This document shows positions 15,961 through 25,435 of a stretch of DNA of 64,000 nt, piece by piece. The position numbers and the translations under genes are program-made. The DNA lies in contig CP034120.1 in assembly GCA_003856375.1 (NCBI GenBank), positions 4,397,501 through 4,461,500 of the forward strand, written 5' to 3'. Each line of letters opens with the position of its first letter. The stretch's first letter is position 1. The stretch is from Glaciecola amylolytica. Lineage in GTDB: Bacteria > Bacteroidota > Bacteroidia > Flavobacteriales_D > Crocinitomicaceae. The notes below the pieces were generated by a model that was not told the origin of the DNA, ran no database searches, and saw nothing but the letters and a program-made list of their open reading frames with translations.

Positions 15961-18384
15961 TTATCTGATAATCGTGATGTTTCCGTAACAAACACCTTTA
16001 TACTTGTCGTCGTTGCAATCGAAATCATCTGATTCCAGGTAGTAGAAGTATACTCCTTCTGCCAATTCTGCTCCGTTTTTAGAATGACCATCAAAAAAGT
16101 CAGTCATCGTTTCCATACGGTATACCGGATTTCCCCAACGGTTAACAATCACTATCTGGTATGAAAAACACTCACTCAATTCAAGCGGCATTTCCAATCG
16201 GTCATTGATTCCGTCACCGTTTGGTGTAATGATATTCGGAAGTGAAACAGCTTCGATCTGAATTCCTTCTTCGATGACAATCACTCCGGTTGTGTCATAA
16301 GCACATCCGTAATTGTCGGTAATGGTAAATGTCAAATGGTAGATTCCCGGAGCTGGAAGAACAGTGTTGTACGACATACCGCTTCCTGTATTGGTGTTTT
16401 GAATATTCCACTGATAGGTATAATTTGAATTGTGTACCTGAGAAACCAGAGCAACTCCCTGAAAACAATCTGTTTCAGAAATGTATTTCGGTGAAACAGG
16501 ACTGGTCACATTATATGTCTGATTCGCTGTGTTTGCACATCCGAATGGATCCGTATAAGCATATGTTACATTGTACGCTCCCGGAGCAACTCCCGAAAGA
16601 TTGATTCCTGTACCGGTCACATTGTCTCCTGAAAAGACCCCTCCTGCGGGTGTTGGAGCAACATTGTGGAAACCGGATTCATAGCAGTAATGGCTATTAA
16701 GCGGAATCTGGATGTTTGGTAAAGCATGAACGGTTATCGATTCCGATGCAGTTGCAATACATCCGTCTGCATCCGTAATGGTATAAGTTACCGGATGGTT
16801 TCCGATTCCCTCATTTTGCGGAGAAAATTGGTTCGTGGAAGCCGCTCCGTCGATTTGAAAATTCCCGCCTGCCGGATTCCCGATCATCGTTATTGTACCG
16901 GCATCGATACACAGATCCGACGGAAGAGTCAAAACAGGAGGATTCGGAGCGGTGACCTGAACAGTGATTGTAGTAGAATTGGAACATCCGTTTGCATCCT
17001 GATAAGTGTAGGTGAGTGTGTATGTACCAACACCTGCCTGAGAAGGAATGAATTGATTGTTTACGACACCCGTACCCGTGAGCTGTCCTCCTGCAGGAGA
17101 AAGAACCAGAGCCGCCGGATTGTTTGAAAGACAATAAGGAGATTCGTTATTGGTAATAGAGACGATTGGAAGCGGATGAACAAGAATCACGTCATTCGCT
17201 GTGTTGCTGCATCCGAATTGATCTTCAAAGTAATAATTCACTGTTTGATTTCCGACACCTGCTGTGGTGGGATTGAAATTTCCACCGCCAACACCCGGAC
17301 CGGTCAAGGTTCCGGTTTGACCAGCTACGGCTACCGGATTTACAACAATAGCTACCGGATTGGCATTCAGACAAATTTCAGCAGGAAGATTCACGGAAAC
17401 AGTGGGCACGAAATCCTGAACTGTTACCTGAAATACTTGTGTAACTCCGCCATTATCTGTTACCGTAACATTGTAAGTTCCTGCACACAGATTGATAGCC
17501 GTTTGAGTGATCTGAGCCTGCGAATCGTCCCATGAATAAGAATAGGGAGGAGTTCCTCCGGAAACAGTAACGGTTGCTGTTCCTGTGCAGCTTGAAGAAC
17601 CTGCCTGGATACATGTTCCGTTGCATTGCGCGTAGCTTGGCGGGCCTTGCGTGTCCCAGTTGCCTCCATCCGGAATTCTTCTCACAGAACTTCCTGTCAG
17701 CAAAATTGAAGGAACATTGAGCACATTTTTCCGGTTTGCAGGAATGTCATTATAACTTGGCAAAGATGCTGCGTTATTACAGCCACCCAAAGTAGGAATA
17801 CAAGGGGAACCACTTGCTCCGGCAGCAGTTAACCAGGAAACAGCATCTTGCGGAACTCCGTTCGAATCATAAAATGCAAACCAGCCTCCGGCATTTGGAA
17901 ACCACAAACGCAATCCTCCGGCACAAACTCCGGGATCACCGATATTTGCCGGAACGACAATTTCAACCACATTTCCACCGTTTTGAACCAATAAATTGGC
18001 TGGTACGGCCGGAACATTTGCCCCGCGGATCATGCAAAAGCCTGCTGGCGGTACGATTGTTCCTGCAGGGATCACAAATCCGCCGTTTCCTTCAGCGGTG
18101 TTATTTCCCAGGTAATAACAGGAAATATCGATCGGTTCACAGATATTCGGATTGTATAATTCGATCCATTCTCCTCTTCCTGCCGATACTCCTCCGTCTC
18201 CGGAAATGGAACCATCGTTGTTCGTAGGACTGATCATCAATTCGTTGATGAGAATTGTGGGCCCTGAATAGTTACAATCAGTTCCGTTGCAATTCGTATT
18301 TAATGTTGAACCGGTTGTTCCTGTTAATTGTGACAGGCCGGTAAATCCGATTAATAAAATCGAAAGGGTAGCAGCTAACTTCAT
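15961..18384 (-). CDS. Large surface protein with lamin-tail and gliding-motility C-terminal domain
   Basis: This is an 807-residue exported protein. After a signal peptide (MKLAATLSILLIGFTGLSQ) there is a lamin-tail domain (TILINELMISPTNND ... GEWIELYNPN ... IPAGTIVPPAGFCMIRG). Next come about five Ig/PKD-like repeats of the SprB-like kind, each with a GCSN, GCIA or GCAN cysteine near the end and a PLPIVSI, LPNIQI type opening. The last ~90 residues are the gliding-motility-associated C-terminal domain (IITPNGDGINDRL, IVNRWGNPVYRM, LAEGVYFYYLE), a type B T9SS signal. It is probably cell-surface attached and adhesin-like. A terminator precedes it on the upstream side and a shared stem-loop follows its stop. 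Confidence 0.9.
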   Translation of the reverse strand: MKLAATLSILLIGFTGLSQLTGTTGSTLNTNCNGTDCNYSGPTILINELMISPTNNDGSISGDGGVSAGRGEWIELYNPNICEPIDISCYYLGNNTAEGNGGFVIPAGTIVPPAGFCMIRGANVPAVPANLLVQNGGNVVEIVVPANIGDPGVCAGGLRLWFPNAGGWFAFYDSNGVPQDAVSWLTAAGASGSPCIPTLGGCNNAASLPSYNDIPANRKNVLNVPSILLTGSSVRRIPDGGNWDTQGPPSYAQCNGTCIQAGSSSCTGTATVTVSGGTPPYSYSWDDSQAQITQTAINLCAGTYNVTVTDNGGVTQVFQVTVQDFVPTVSVNLPAEICLNANPVAIVVNPVAVAGQTGTLTGPGVGGGNFNPTTAGVGNQTVNYYFEDQFGCSNTANDVILVHPLPIVSITNNESPYCLSNNPAALVLSPAGGQLTGTGVVNNQFIPSQAGVGTYTLTYTYQDANGCSNSTTITVQVTAPNPPVLTLPSDLCIDAGTITMIGNPAGGNFQIDGAASTNQFSPQNEGIGNHPVTYTITDADGCIATASESITVHALPNIQIPLNSHYCYESGFHNVAPTPAGGVFSGDNVTGTGINLSGVAPGAYNVTYAYTDPFGCANTANQTYNVTSPVSPKYISETDCFQGVALVSQVHNSNYTYQWNIQNTNTGSGMSYNTVLPAPGIYHLTFTITDNYGCAYDTTGVIVIEEGIQIEAVSLPNIITPNGDGINDRLEMPLELSECFSYQIVIVNRWGNPVYRMETMTDFFDGHSKNGAELAEGVYFYYLESDDFDCNDDKYKGVCYGNITIIR

Positions 18385-18513
18385 TTGAAAGTTAAGGATT
18401 AGTAAATTTCAGTATCAATTTCACTAGTTAGATGTCAGAATTTCAAAATTGGTTGCATCACCAAACAGAATGAAGTCCTTGATATATCTATGATTCTACT
18501 GAAATGCAAATAA

Positions 18514-18551
18514 AAAAAGCCGGAATGAAAATTTTTCACCCCCGGCTTTTT
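18514..18551. terminator. Terminator downstream of sucB
   Basis: AAAAAGCCGG (18514-18523) pairs with CCGGCTTTTT (18542-18551) around an 18-base loop that holds a further TGAAA/TTTCA pairing. It is symmetric, so it can stop transcription in either direction. The relevant one is the leftward sucA-sucB transcript. Confidence 0.88.
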
Positions 18552-18569
18552 AGTACGATTGAGAAGTTA

Positions 18570-19841
18570 TTACAATCCTAAAAGAACTGCATAAGGATCT
18601 TTTCCTCCGAAGATGATTCTTTCCGGATTTTCGATCATTTCTTTTACTTTAACAAGGAATCCTACAGATTCTTTTCCATCAATGATTCGGTGATCGTAAG
18701 ACAATGCCAGGTACATCATCGGACGAATTTCCACTTTCCCGTCAATTGCTACCGGACGCTCAATGATGTTGTGCATTCCCAAAATAGCTGATTGAGGAGG
18801 ATTGATGATCGGAGTGGACATCATGGAACCGAACACACCACCGTTTGTGATTGTGAATGTTCCTCCTGTCATATCTTCCGGAGTGATTTTTCCATCACGA
18901 GCTTTAACAGCCAAACGCTTGATATCTCTTTCGATTTCAGCCAAGCTCATTTGCTCAGCGTTACGAACCACAGGAACCATCAATCCTTTCGGAGAAGATA
19001 CTGCAATACCGATATCTGCGTAATTGTGGAAAATCATTTCGTTTCCGTCGATCTGTGCGTTTACCGCAGGGAACAGGTTCAAGGCTTCCGTTACAGCTTT
19101 TGTAAAGAAAGACATGAATCCAAGATTCACATCGTGGAATTTCGCAAACTGATCTTTGTATTTTGCACGAAGATCCATGATTGGTTTCATGTCTACTTCG
19201 TTGAAAGTCGTCAACATCGCTGTTTCGTTTTTCACAGAAACCAAACGTTCTGCAATCTTACGGCGAAGCATCGACATTTTTTCGCGATTCTGATCACGTG
19301 TACCACCCCATCCTTGAGCAGCGTCAGCCGGAATTCCGGCAGCCATTGCCGCAACAACGTCTTGTTTTGTGATACGACCATCTTTTCCGGTACCGTTAAT
19401 TTTAGCACCTGAAACACCATTTTCAGCCATGATTTTAGCTGCTGCAGGAGATGGAGTTCCTTTTGCATAGCTGTCACTAACCGGATTCGGATTTAAAGCC
19501 GGAGCGCTTGTTTTTTCAGCAACCGGAGCCGCTTCTTTAACAGGAGTAGCTTCTACTGCTTTTGCTTCTGCAACCGGAGCTGCAGAACCAGCTGGTCTTT
19601 CAGCAGATGTATCGATCAAACAAACAACTTGTCCAACTTTTACTACATCGCCTTCAGCTGCTTTCAAAGTAATAATACCAGCCTCTTCAGCAGGCAATTC
19701 CAACGTTGCTTTGTCTGAATCTACTTCTGCGATAGCCTGATCTTTTTCTACATAGTCACCGTCCGAAACTAACCACGTTGCAATTTCCACTTCGGAAATT
19801 GACTCTCCCGGGCTAGGTACTTTCATTTCAAGGATTGACAT
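18570..19841 (-). CDS. sucB: 2-oxoglutarate dehydrogenase E2, dihydrolipoyl succinyltransferase
   Basis: This is the core acyltransferase of the oxoglutarate dehydrogenase complex, which passes the succinyl group to CoA. The 423-residue protein has one N-terminal lipoyl domain ([15 protein letters not shown], with lysine as the lipoylation site), an Ala/Pro/Glu-rich linker, a peripheral subunit-binding domain ([20 protein letters not shown]), and the catalytic domain ending with [16 protein letters not shown], which has the catalytic His and Asp. It lies 30 bases downstream of sucA in the same orientation and is followed by a strong terminator, so the pair is an operon. The E3 gene is not adjacent. 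Confidence 0.97.
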   Translation of the reverse strand: MSILEMKVPSPGESISEVEIATWLVSDGDYVEKDQAIAEVDSDKATLELPAEEAGIITLKAAEGDVVKVGQVVCLIDTSAERPAGSAAPVAEAKAVEATPVKEAAPVAEKTSAPALNPNPVSDSYAKGTPSPAAAKIMAENGVSGAKINGTGKDGRITKQDVVAAMAAGIPADAAQGWGGTRDQNREKMSMLRRKIAERLVSVKNETAMLTTFNEVDMKPIMDLRAKYKDQFAKFHDVNLGFMSFFTKAVTEALNLFPAVNAQIDGNEMIFHNYADIGIAVSSPKGLMVPVVRNAEQMSLAEIERDIKRLAVKARDGKITPEDMTGGTFTITNGGVFGSMMSTPIINPPQSAILGMHNIIERPVAIDGKVEIRPMMYLALSYDHRIIDGKESVGFLVKVKEMIENPERIIFGGKDPYAVLLGL

Positions 19842-19871
19842 AATTGAATCGTATTTAGTTTTTTAATAATC

Positions 19872-22595
19872 TTATTTAGCAGTTACGGATGCATATTGAA
19901 ACACATCAGCAAATAATTGTTTTAAACGACGCTCGTGAAGCTTTTTGGAACCTTCCGCAGCTGCTGCAGATGAAGGTCTCGTAATTCCAACAAACGGAAT
20001 GTGTCTTAAGCTCATTGCGATATAAGTCCATGCACCCATGTTTGCAGGTTCTTCCTGTGCCCACAAAATATTCTTAGCGTTGTATTTTGCTACAATTGCT
20101 TCAATTTGTTTTTGCGGTAAAGGATACAATTGTTCTACACGAACGAAAGCCATGTTTTCAACACCCATTTCGGCTGCTTTCTCTTTCATTTCATAGTAGA
20201 ATTTACCTGAACAGAATACCAAAGTATCTACCTGACCTGCTTTTGCAGCTGAATCATCAATGACTTCCTGAAAAGATCCGCTTGCCATTTCTTCCAATGT
20301 GGAAGTAGCTGCAGGGTAACGAAGCAACATTTTTGGTGAAAACACAACCAATGGCTTGCGGAACGGGCGAATCAACTGTCTTCTCAACAAGTGGAAATGG
20401 TTTGCAGGAGTGGATGTGTTCACAACCTGAATATTGTCATCCGCACATTGTTGCAACCAACGCTCCATACGACCGCTTGAGTGTTCTGCACCTTGTCCTT
20501 CATATCCGTGAGGAAGAAGCATGACCAATCCGCTTTGAGTAGACCATTTGTCTTCTCCGGCAGTAATGAACTGGTCGATCATAATCTGAGCACCGTTGAA
20601 GAAATCTCCGAATTGCGCTTCCCAGATTGTCAATCCTTTCGGAGTTGCCAATGAGTAACCGTATTCGAATCCTAATACAGCGTATTCCGAAAGCAAGGAG
20701 TTGTATACTGAAAAACGTGCTTGCTTGTCAGATAACAGGTTCAAGGTTTCGATTTCTTCTTCGTTGTCTTCTGTTTTAACAACCGCATGACGGTGAGAGA
20801 AGGTTCCTCTTTCCACATCTTGTCCGGAAAGACGAACCGGAATTCCTTCTTCCAGTAATGTAGCATAAGCCAGCATTTCAGCAGTTCCCCAATCCAGATT
20901 GTTTGTTTCAATAGCCGCTAAACGATCATCGAAAATCTTTTGGATCTTACGGAAATATTTTTTTCCTTCCGGAAGAGTCGCCAGCTTTCGGCCAAGTTCA
21001 ATTAGTTTTTCCTTTTTAATTCCTGTCTCAGGACTTGAATCAAAATCTTCGGATTTACTGTGTCTGAATCCTTCCCAGGTAGAGCTTAAGAAATCCCAAA
21101 CAACCGCTTTTTCATTCTTGCGTGCTGTTTCGAATTCACTTTCCAGATAGTTGTTGTATTCGTCTTCTAATTTTTTTGCAGTATCGCTGGACAAAGCTCC
21201 TTCAGCGGTGATTTGCTTCAGATAAATGTCTTTCGGGTTTGGATGTTTTGCAATGATGTTGTATAAATTCGGCTGCGTGAATTTAGGCTCATCACCTTCG
21301 TTGTGACCATATTTACGGTAACACAACAAATCGATGAAGACATCACGACCAAATTTCTGACGGTATTCCATCGCAATTTCAATCGTTTGGATCACTGCCT
21401 CGATATCGTCTCCATTGACATGGAATACCGGAGAAAGCGTTGTTTTCGCAACATCCGTACAATAAGTAGATGAACGTGCATCGTGGAAGTTTGTCGTAAA
21501 ACCAACCTGGTTGTTCACCACAATGTGGATCGTACCACCGGCACGGTAACCGTCCAGCAATGCCATTTGGATCACTTCATAAACGATTCCCTGACCCGCA
21601 ACCGCAGCATCTCCGTGAATCATTACCGGACAAATTTTGCTTTCGTCCTTTAAGTAATGATCCAGTTTTGCGCGTGCAATTCCCTGAACTACCGGATCAA
21701 CAGCCTCTAAGTGAGAAGGGTTCGGAGCCAGCGTTAAGCCGATTTCTTTTCCTTCTTTCGATTTAATAGAACTGGTGTATCCCTGATGGTATTTTACGTC
21801 TCCGTCAAATGCGCTGTCAGCGTCAAATTCTTTTCCTTCAAATTCCGAGAAAATATCCTGAGGTCTTTTTTGGAAAATATTTGTCAATGTATTCAAGCGA
21901 CCGCGGTGAGCCATCCCCATTACGAAGTATTCTACACCTAAGTCTGCTCCTTTTTCAACCAAAGCATCCAATGCAGGAATCAAAGCTTCACCTCCTTCAA
22001 TGGAGAAACGCTTTTGACCTACGTATTTTTTACCCAAAAAGGCTTCAAAACTGGAAGCTTGAAGTAATTTCTTATAAACGTGTGTTTTTCTTTCCGCATC
22101 GAATTTCAATCTGTTTTTCAATTCGATTTTATCGCGGAACCAGTTCAATCTGTCCGGCTCACGCATAAACATGTATTCAATTCCGATGGATTGACAATAC
22201 GTTTCTTCCAAATGCTCAATAATGGCTTTCAGAGTTGCAGAACCAATCCCGATTTGATCTCCGGCCTGAAAAACAGTTTCCAGATCAGAAGTTTCCAAAC
22301 CAAAGTGTTCGATAGCTAAAGTCGGCTCGTATTTACGTCTTTCGCGAACAGGATTCGTTTTTGTGAACAAATGTCCACGCGTACGATAACCGTTGATCAG
22401 ATTAAGAACTTTAAACTCTTTTTGAAAATTTTCAGGAATTTCACCGCCATCCTCGTAATTTGTTTGGGCAAAATCAAATCCTTCAAAGAATTTTTGCCAC
22501 CCAATATCAACGCTTTCAGGGTCTTTTGAATATGATTGATACAACTGCTCTATTGCATTCACGTCTGCATTTCCGACGTACGTCACTTTATCCAT
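19872..22595 (-). CDS. sucA: 2-oxoglutarate dehydrogenase E1 component
   Basis: This thiamine-diphosphate-dependent decarboxylase of the TCA cycle is 907 residues, normal for the family. Visible landmarks are the N-terminal NADVNAIEQLYQSYSKDPES helix, the GMAHRGRLNTL segment, the ThDP/Mg region HGDAAVAGQGIVYEV and GGTIHIVVNNQVGFTT, and the active-site loop LPHGYEGQGAEHSSGRMERW with catalytic histidines. It begins the sucAB operon. The upstream 220 bases contain no gene. TAACTTTA about 40 bases before the start is a near match to the -7 box. Confidence 0.97.
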   Translation of the reverse strand: MDKVTYVGNADVNAIEQLYQSYSKDPESVDIGWQKFFEGFDFAQTNYEDGGEIPENFQKEFKVLNLINGYRTRGHLFTKTNPVRERRKYEPTLAIEHFGLETSDLETVFQAGDQIGIGSATLKAIIEHLEETYCQSIGIEYMFMREPDRLNWFRDKIELKNRLKFDAERKTHVYKKLLQASSFEAFLGKKYVGQKRFSIEGGEALIPALDALVEKGADLGVEYFVMGMAHRGRLNTLTNIFQKRPQDIFSEFEGKEFDADSAFDGDVKYHQGYTSSIKSKEGKEIGLTLAPNPSHLEAVDPVVQGIARAKLDHYLKDESKICPVMIHGDAAVAGQGIVYEVIQMALLDGYRAGGTIHIVVNNQVGFTTNFHDARSSTYCTDVAKTTLSPVFHVNGDDIEAVIQTIEIAMEYRQKFGRDVFIDLLCYRKYGHNEGDEPKFTQPNLYNIIAKHPNPKDIYLKQITAEGALSSDTAKKLEDEYNNYLESEFETARKNEKAVVWDFLSSTWEGFRHSKSEDFDSSPETGIKKEKLIELGRKLATLPEGKKYFRKIQKIFDDRLAAIETNNLDWGTAEMLAYATLLEEGIPVRLSGQDVERGTFSHRHAVVKTEDNEEEIETLNLLSDKQARFSVYNSLLSEYAVLGFEYGYSLATPKGLTIWEAQFGDFFNGAQIMIDQFITAGEDKWSTQSGLVMLLPHGYEGQGAEHSSGRMERWLQQCADDNIQVVNTSTPANHFHLLRRQLIRPFRKPLVVFSPKMLLRYPAATSTLEEMASGSFQEVIDDSAAKAGQVDTLVFCSGKFYYEMKEKAAEMGVENMAFVRVEQLYPLPQKQIEAIVAKYNAKNILWAQEEPANMGAWTYIAMSLRHIPFVGITRPSSAAAAEGSKKLHERRLKQLFADVFQYASVTAK

Positions 22596-22816
22596 GTTTG
22601 TGCACTATAATGGTGGGTAAAGTTAAAACTTTTATACCATGCGGAGGTAGGAATTTGCTATAAAAAAATGCAAAATTGCTAACTATTGTTTAAAGGCAAT
22701 CAGAATGATCGATTATGAGCAGTTGAATTATCAGAAACAGTTCTGTTTTTATTTTAACAATTCATCATTGAACCATTCATCATTCTCTTCGGGGAACCCG
22801 AAAAGCACCCTTTTTA

Positions 22817-23158
22817 TTAATACTGAATCTGGTAAAACACCTTCAGTAATTCGCGATGAAGAATGGCATCGGCAAGATAGAACAAGCGGTCTTCACTGCT
22901 GTTCGTCTGAATCAAAATGATTTCCGGAACATCGATCAGGTAAAGCAAATGGCTGAGTTCATTGGAAGAGAGTTTTTTCAGAAGGACCTGTATTTCCTCA
23001 TTCCAATGTGTCGGATTGGCGTTTTTCAGTTCGAAATCCCGAATTCCGGAGCGCTCAAAGTCTTTGTGAATCTGATTCTGAACTTTTTTGAGAAGTTCTG
23101 CGGGACTCAATTGAAGCTGCAGTTTCTGAACGAGTGTATTTAAATCTTTTTCTGCCAT
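22817..23158 (-). CDS. Conserved small cytoplasmic protein, unknown
   Basis: I take the ATG at 23158, giving 113 residues (MAEKDLNTLVQKLQLQL...). The longer reading from 23221 would overlap the divergent HAD gene and its promoter. The protein is helical with no signal peptide. Motifs visible are LSPAELLKKVQNQIHKDFERSG and NELSHLLYLIDVPE. I do not know the family. Divergent from the HAD gene with 38 bases between the starts. Confidence 0.65.
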   Translation of the reverse strand: MAEKDLNTLVQKLQLQLSPAELLKKVQNQIHKDFERSGIRDFELKNANPTHWNEEIQVLLKKLSSNELSHLLYLIDVPEIILIQTNSSEDRLFYLADAILHRELLKVFYQIQY

Positions 23159-23184
23159 AATTCCAACATTCGAAGTGAACTTCT

Positions 23185-23192
23185 TACCTTTG
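23185..23192 (+). promoter_or_regulatory. -7 box TACCTTTG, leaderless HAD gene
   Basis: A full TAnnTTTG match ends four bases before the ATG at 23197, the same geometry as at mnmE and the YwbE-like gene. The transcript should begin at or beside the start codon. Confidence 0.65.
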
Positions 23193-23196
23193 CGGC

Positions 23197-23826
23197 ATGT
23201 TCGATACGTCAAAAGAAGCAATCATTTTTGATTTGGGAGGAGTTTTGTTGAATTTGGATTACGATTTAACAGAAAAGGCATTTATTTCTCTTGGAATGGA
23301 GAATTTCCGTGAGTCCTATTCTCAATTACAGCAAACACAATTATTTGATCGTTTTGAATGCGGAGAAGTTTCTTCTTTTCATTTCATCAATCAGTTGTTG
23401 GATCGTTTGCCTGCGGGATCAACTGCAAATCAGGTGGTTCATGCCTGGGATGCCATGATTTTGGATTTTCCGGCAGAGCGGTTGAATCGTCTGGAAGAAC
23501 TTTCAAAGAACTACCGTCTTTTCTTGTTGAGCAATACGAATGATTTGCACATCGATGCGGTCAGAAGGTCTTTGGAAAAAACAGCCGGACACAGAGAGTT
23601 GGAGCGTTATTTCGAAAAAACGTATTTCTCTTCTGCTGTCGGAATGCGCAAACCTGATGAAAAGATCTTTGAATTTGTTTGTGCTGAAAACAACCTGAAT
23701 CCTTCAAGTACTTTGTTTATAGACGATAGTCCGCAACACGTGGAAGGAGCTAAAAAAGTGGGAATTGATGCTGTTTTGCTTGAAAAAAACAAAGAGGTGT
23801 TTGATTTACCCTTTTTCCTGGCATAA
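23197..23826 (+). CDS. HAD-superfamily phosphatase (YihX-like)
   Basis: The 209-residue cytoplasmic hydrolase has the four HAD motifs: nucleophile region IIFDLGGVLLNLD (Asp at residue 12), motif II LLSNTND, motif III lysine in GMRKPDEKIFEFV, and motif IV LFIDDSPQHVEGAKKVG. An alpha-helical cap lies between motifs I and II. The family dephosphorylates small sugar phosphates or nucleotides, but the substrate cannot be told here. Its 3' end overlaps the methylmalonyl-CoA epimerase gene on the other strand by 21 bases. Confidence 0.9.
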   Translation: MFDTSKEAIIFDLGGVLLNLDYDLTEKAFISLGMENFRESYSQLQQTQLFDRFECGEVSSFHFINQLLDRLPAGSTANQVVHAWDAMILDFPAERLNRLEELSKNYRLFLLSNTNDLHIDAVRRSLEKTAGHRELERYFEKTYFSSAVGMRKPDEKIFEFVCAENNLNPSSTLFIDDSPQHVEGAKKVGIDAVLLEKNKEVFDLPFFLA

Positions 23827-24207
23827 TTCCACCAAGACCCCGTTCGAAGATTTTGGATGCAGAAATGCGACCAATTTGTTGTCGGCTCCGTTTTTCGGTT
23901 GCTCGTTCAGTAACTGAAATCCTTTGGAGGCAAGATCCTTCATCGATTCTTCGATGTTTGTGACGTCAAATGCAATGTGGTGAATTCCTTCCCCTTTTTT
24001 CTCGATAAATTTGGCAATCGGACTGCTTTCGTTACTGGCTTCCAGCAATTCAATTTTTGATTCCCCGACCTGAAAGAAGGCTGTTTTTACTCCTTCGCTT
24101 TCAACGGCTTCTGTTTTATAACATTCGGTGCCAAGAAGTTCGGTGTATGTTTTAATTGCATCTTCCAGATTTTTGACTGCAATTCCAATGTGCTCAATTT
24201 TATTCAT
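23806..24207 (-). CDS. mce: Methylmalonyl-CoA epimerase
   Basis: This 133-residue vicinal-oxygen-chelate protein interconverts (R)- and (S)-methylmalonyl-CoA, linking succinyl-CoA with propionyl-CoA. Two beta-alpha-beta modules are visible, starting KIEHIGIAVKNLEDAIKTY and GIHHIAFDVTNIEESMKDL. The metal-binding His and Glu residues are in IEHIGI, KIELLEA, IHHIAF and VLVELCQ. The length and these segments fit the epimerase better than other glyoxalase-like proteins. It is convergent with the HAD gene, with a 21-base overlap of the coding ends. It lies downstream of a repeat-bearing intergenic region. Confidence 0.93.
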   Translation of the reverse strand: MNKIEHIGIAVKNLEDAIKTYTELLGTECYKTEAVESEGVKTAFFQVGESKIELLEASNESSPIAKFIEKKGEGIHHIAFDVTNIEESMKDLASKGFQLLNEQPKNGADNKLVAFLHPKSSNGVLVELCQEKG

Positions 24208-24226
24208 AGTCCGAAATTAATAAAGT

Positions 24227-24304
24227 CTTTGCGTTCTCATTGTCTTTGCGTTTCAAAAAAAGACCTTTATTTAGTTTGAATGCTAAGAAGCAAAGTGTGC
24301 AAAG
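24227..24304. repeat. CTTTGCG/GCAAAG intergenic repeat element
   Basis: CTTTGCG occurs at 24227-24233 and 24244-24250, and GCAAAG occurs in inverted orientation at 24290-24295 and 24299-24304. The element forms an imperfect palindrome in the gap between mce and the next gene. The pattern looks like a dispersed non-coding repeat rather than a gene. Confidence 0.45.
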
Positions 24305-24326
24305 TTCTTTTCTGTTTCAAAAAACA

Positions 24327-24357
24327 AAACCCCATCTGCTTGATACAAATGGGGTTT
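24327..24357 (-). terminator. Stem-loop after the gene at 24375
   Basis: AAACCCCAT (24327-24335) pairs with ATGGGGTTT (24349-24357), nine base pairs with a 13-base loop. On the minus strand, the direction of the adjacent gene, it is followed by TTTTGTTTTT. Confidence 0.75.
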
Positions 24358-24374
24358 CCAATATTTTTAAGGTT

Positions 24375-25181
24375 TTATCCTTTAAAGAACTTTTCAGTTT
24401 TGTTGTCGAAGTTAATGTAGTAAGCTCCTTTTAAGAGATTCGAACACGGAACCGAAGATCCGATTCCTTTCTTGACAATATTCCCGTACGCATCATAGAT
24501 TTCGTACTTTGTTTCGATCGGTTTTCCTGCTGCCGTGAAGTTAATCTGATCTTTGACTTTCACAGGATTCTTAGTGACAATCGGAACCGAAGAAGTGAAT
24601 TTTACGTCTTTCGAATTTCGTTTATCACCGGAGTGGTCAATCTGAACTACCCGAATCGTGTTTTCACCTGAATGCGGAGTTACCAGAAATTCATAGGAGT
24701 TTGTTCCGGAAGTTCCTTTTCCCTGAACTTCACCTACTTTCACCCATTTGTTCCAGCGGTATTGTTCGATAATGAAAGGAAGTTTACCTTGTTCGTTATT
24801 CGTTTTCCAGGTAAGCATTCCGTTGTTTTGGATCTGAATATCCAGTGTGTTGAATGTGCTTCGCGGAAGAAGTACTTCAGGGTTTAAGATTTTTGGTTTG
24901 CATCCGTCGTTATGTTCAATAACTATAAATACAGGTTCACCTATTTCGATGTTAAAAAGAGAAAAATCAATTTCGAATGCTGAGATGGCTGTTCCTCCTG
25001 GTAAGATATCACCGTTGACAGTTACTTTTGTTGCGCAAAAGCCGAAACCGTCTCCATCTTCCGGATTTTGAACGTATAAGTTTTTACCCTGATAGCTGCC
25101 TTCAATGGAAAGAACCGCTGAGCTTGAAAAGCTTAGCAGTAATGCGCAAGAGCAAAGTAGGAATAATTTCAACTGTTTCAT
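24375..25181 (-). CDS. Secreted protein with T9SS-like C-terminal domain
   Basis: This is a 268-residue exported protein with a signal peptide (MKQLKLFLLCSCALLLSFSSSA). The mature N-terminus (SIEGSYQGKNLYVQNPEDGDGFGFCATKVTVNGDILPGG) reads as a beta-sandwich found in several Bacteroidota surface proteins. Residues ~110-190 form a second beta domain (MLTWKTNNEQGKLPFIIEQY). The last ~70 residues (VTKNPVKVKDQINFT, YEIYDAYGNIVKKG, LLKGAYYINFDN) fit a T9SS type A sorting domain. Function unknown. A near-consensus -7 box TACTTTCG lies on the minus strand at 25262-25255. Confidence 0.8.
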   Translation of the reverse strand: MKQLKLFLLCSCALLLSFSSSAVLSIEGSYQGKNLYVQNPEDGDGFGFCATKVTVNGDILPGGTAISAFEIDFSLFNIEIGEPVFIVIEHNDGCKPKILNPEVLLPRSTFNTLDIQIQNNGMLTWKTNNEQGKLPFIIEQYRWNKWVKVGEVQGKGTSGTNSYEFLVTPHSGENTIRVVQIDHSGDKRNSKDVKFTSSVPIVTKNPVKVKDQINFTAAGKPIETKYEIYDAYGNIVKKGIGSSVPCSNLLKGAYYINFDNKTEKFFKG

Positions 25182-25362
25182 TTTTATTAGTAGCTACACT
25201 AAAAACTGTGGCAAGTATAATAGCTATTTTTTACATTACCAACATTTTACACAACGAAAGTACATTTTTTTTTCCATTTCAACTATCTAATGAGTTAATT
25301 TGTCATTAAATAATGTACGTTCGTCGATAACACGACTCTCTAACTTAACATTTTCAATACAT

Positions 25363-25370
25363 TAATTTTG
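25363..25370 (+). promoter_or_regulatory. -7 box TAATTTTG upstream of the peptide-binding lipoprotein
   Basis: A full TAnnTTTG match, 65 bases before the ATG at 25436. It sits in a very AT-rich divergent region, so a chance match is possible. Confidence 0.4.
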
Positions 25371-25435
25371 TTTTTTTAAGCTATTTTAGTAAAAGATTTT
25401 TTCTATTCTTGTAGTGATAAACGCATACTTCTACT

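Noticed and set aside
12928-25326. Recurring GTTCGTCG-like octamer upstream of secreted-protein genes (12928, 14476, 25319)
   Set aside because: Only two exact matches and one variant in 64 kb, which is close to chance for an eight-base sequence.
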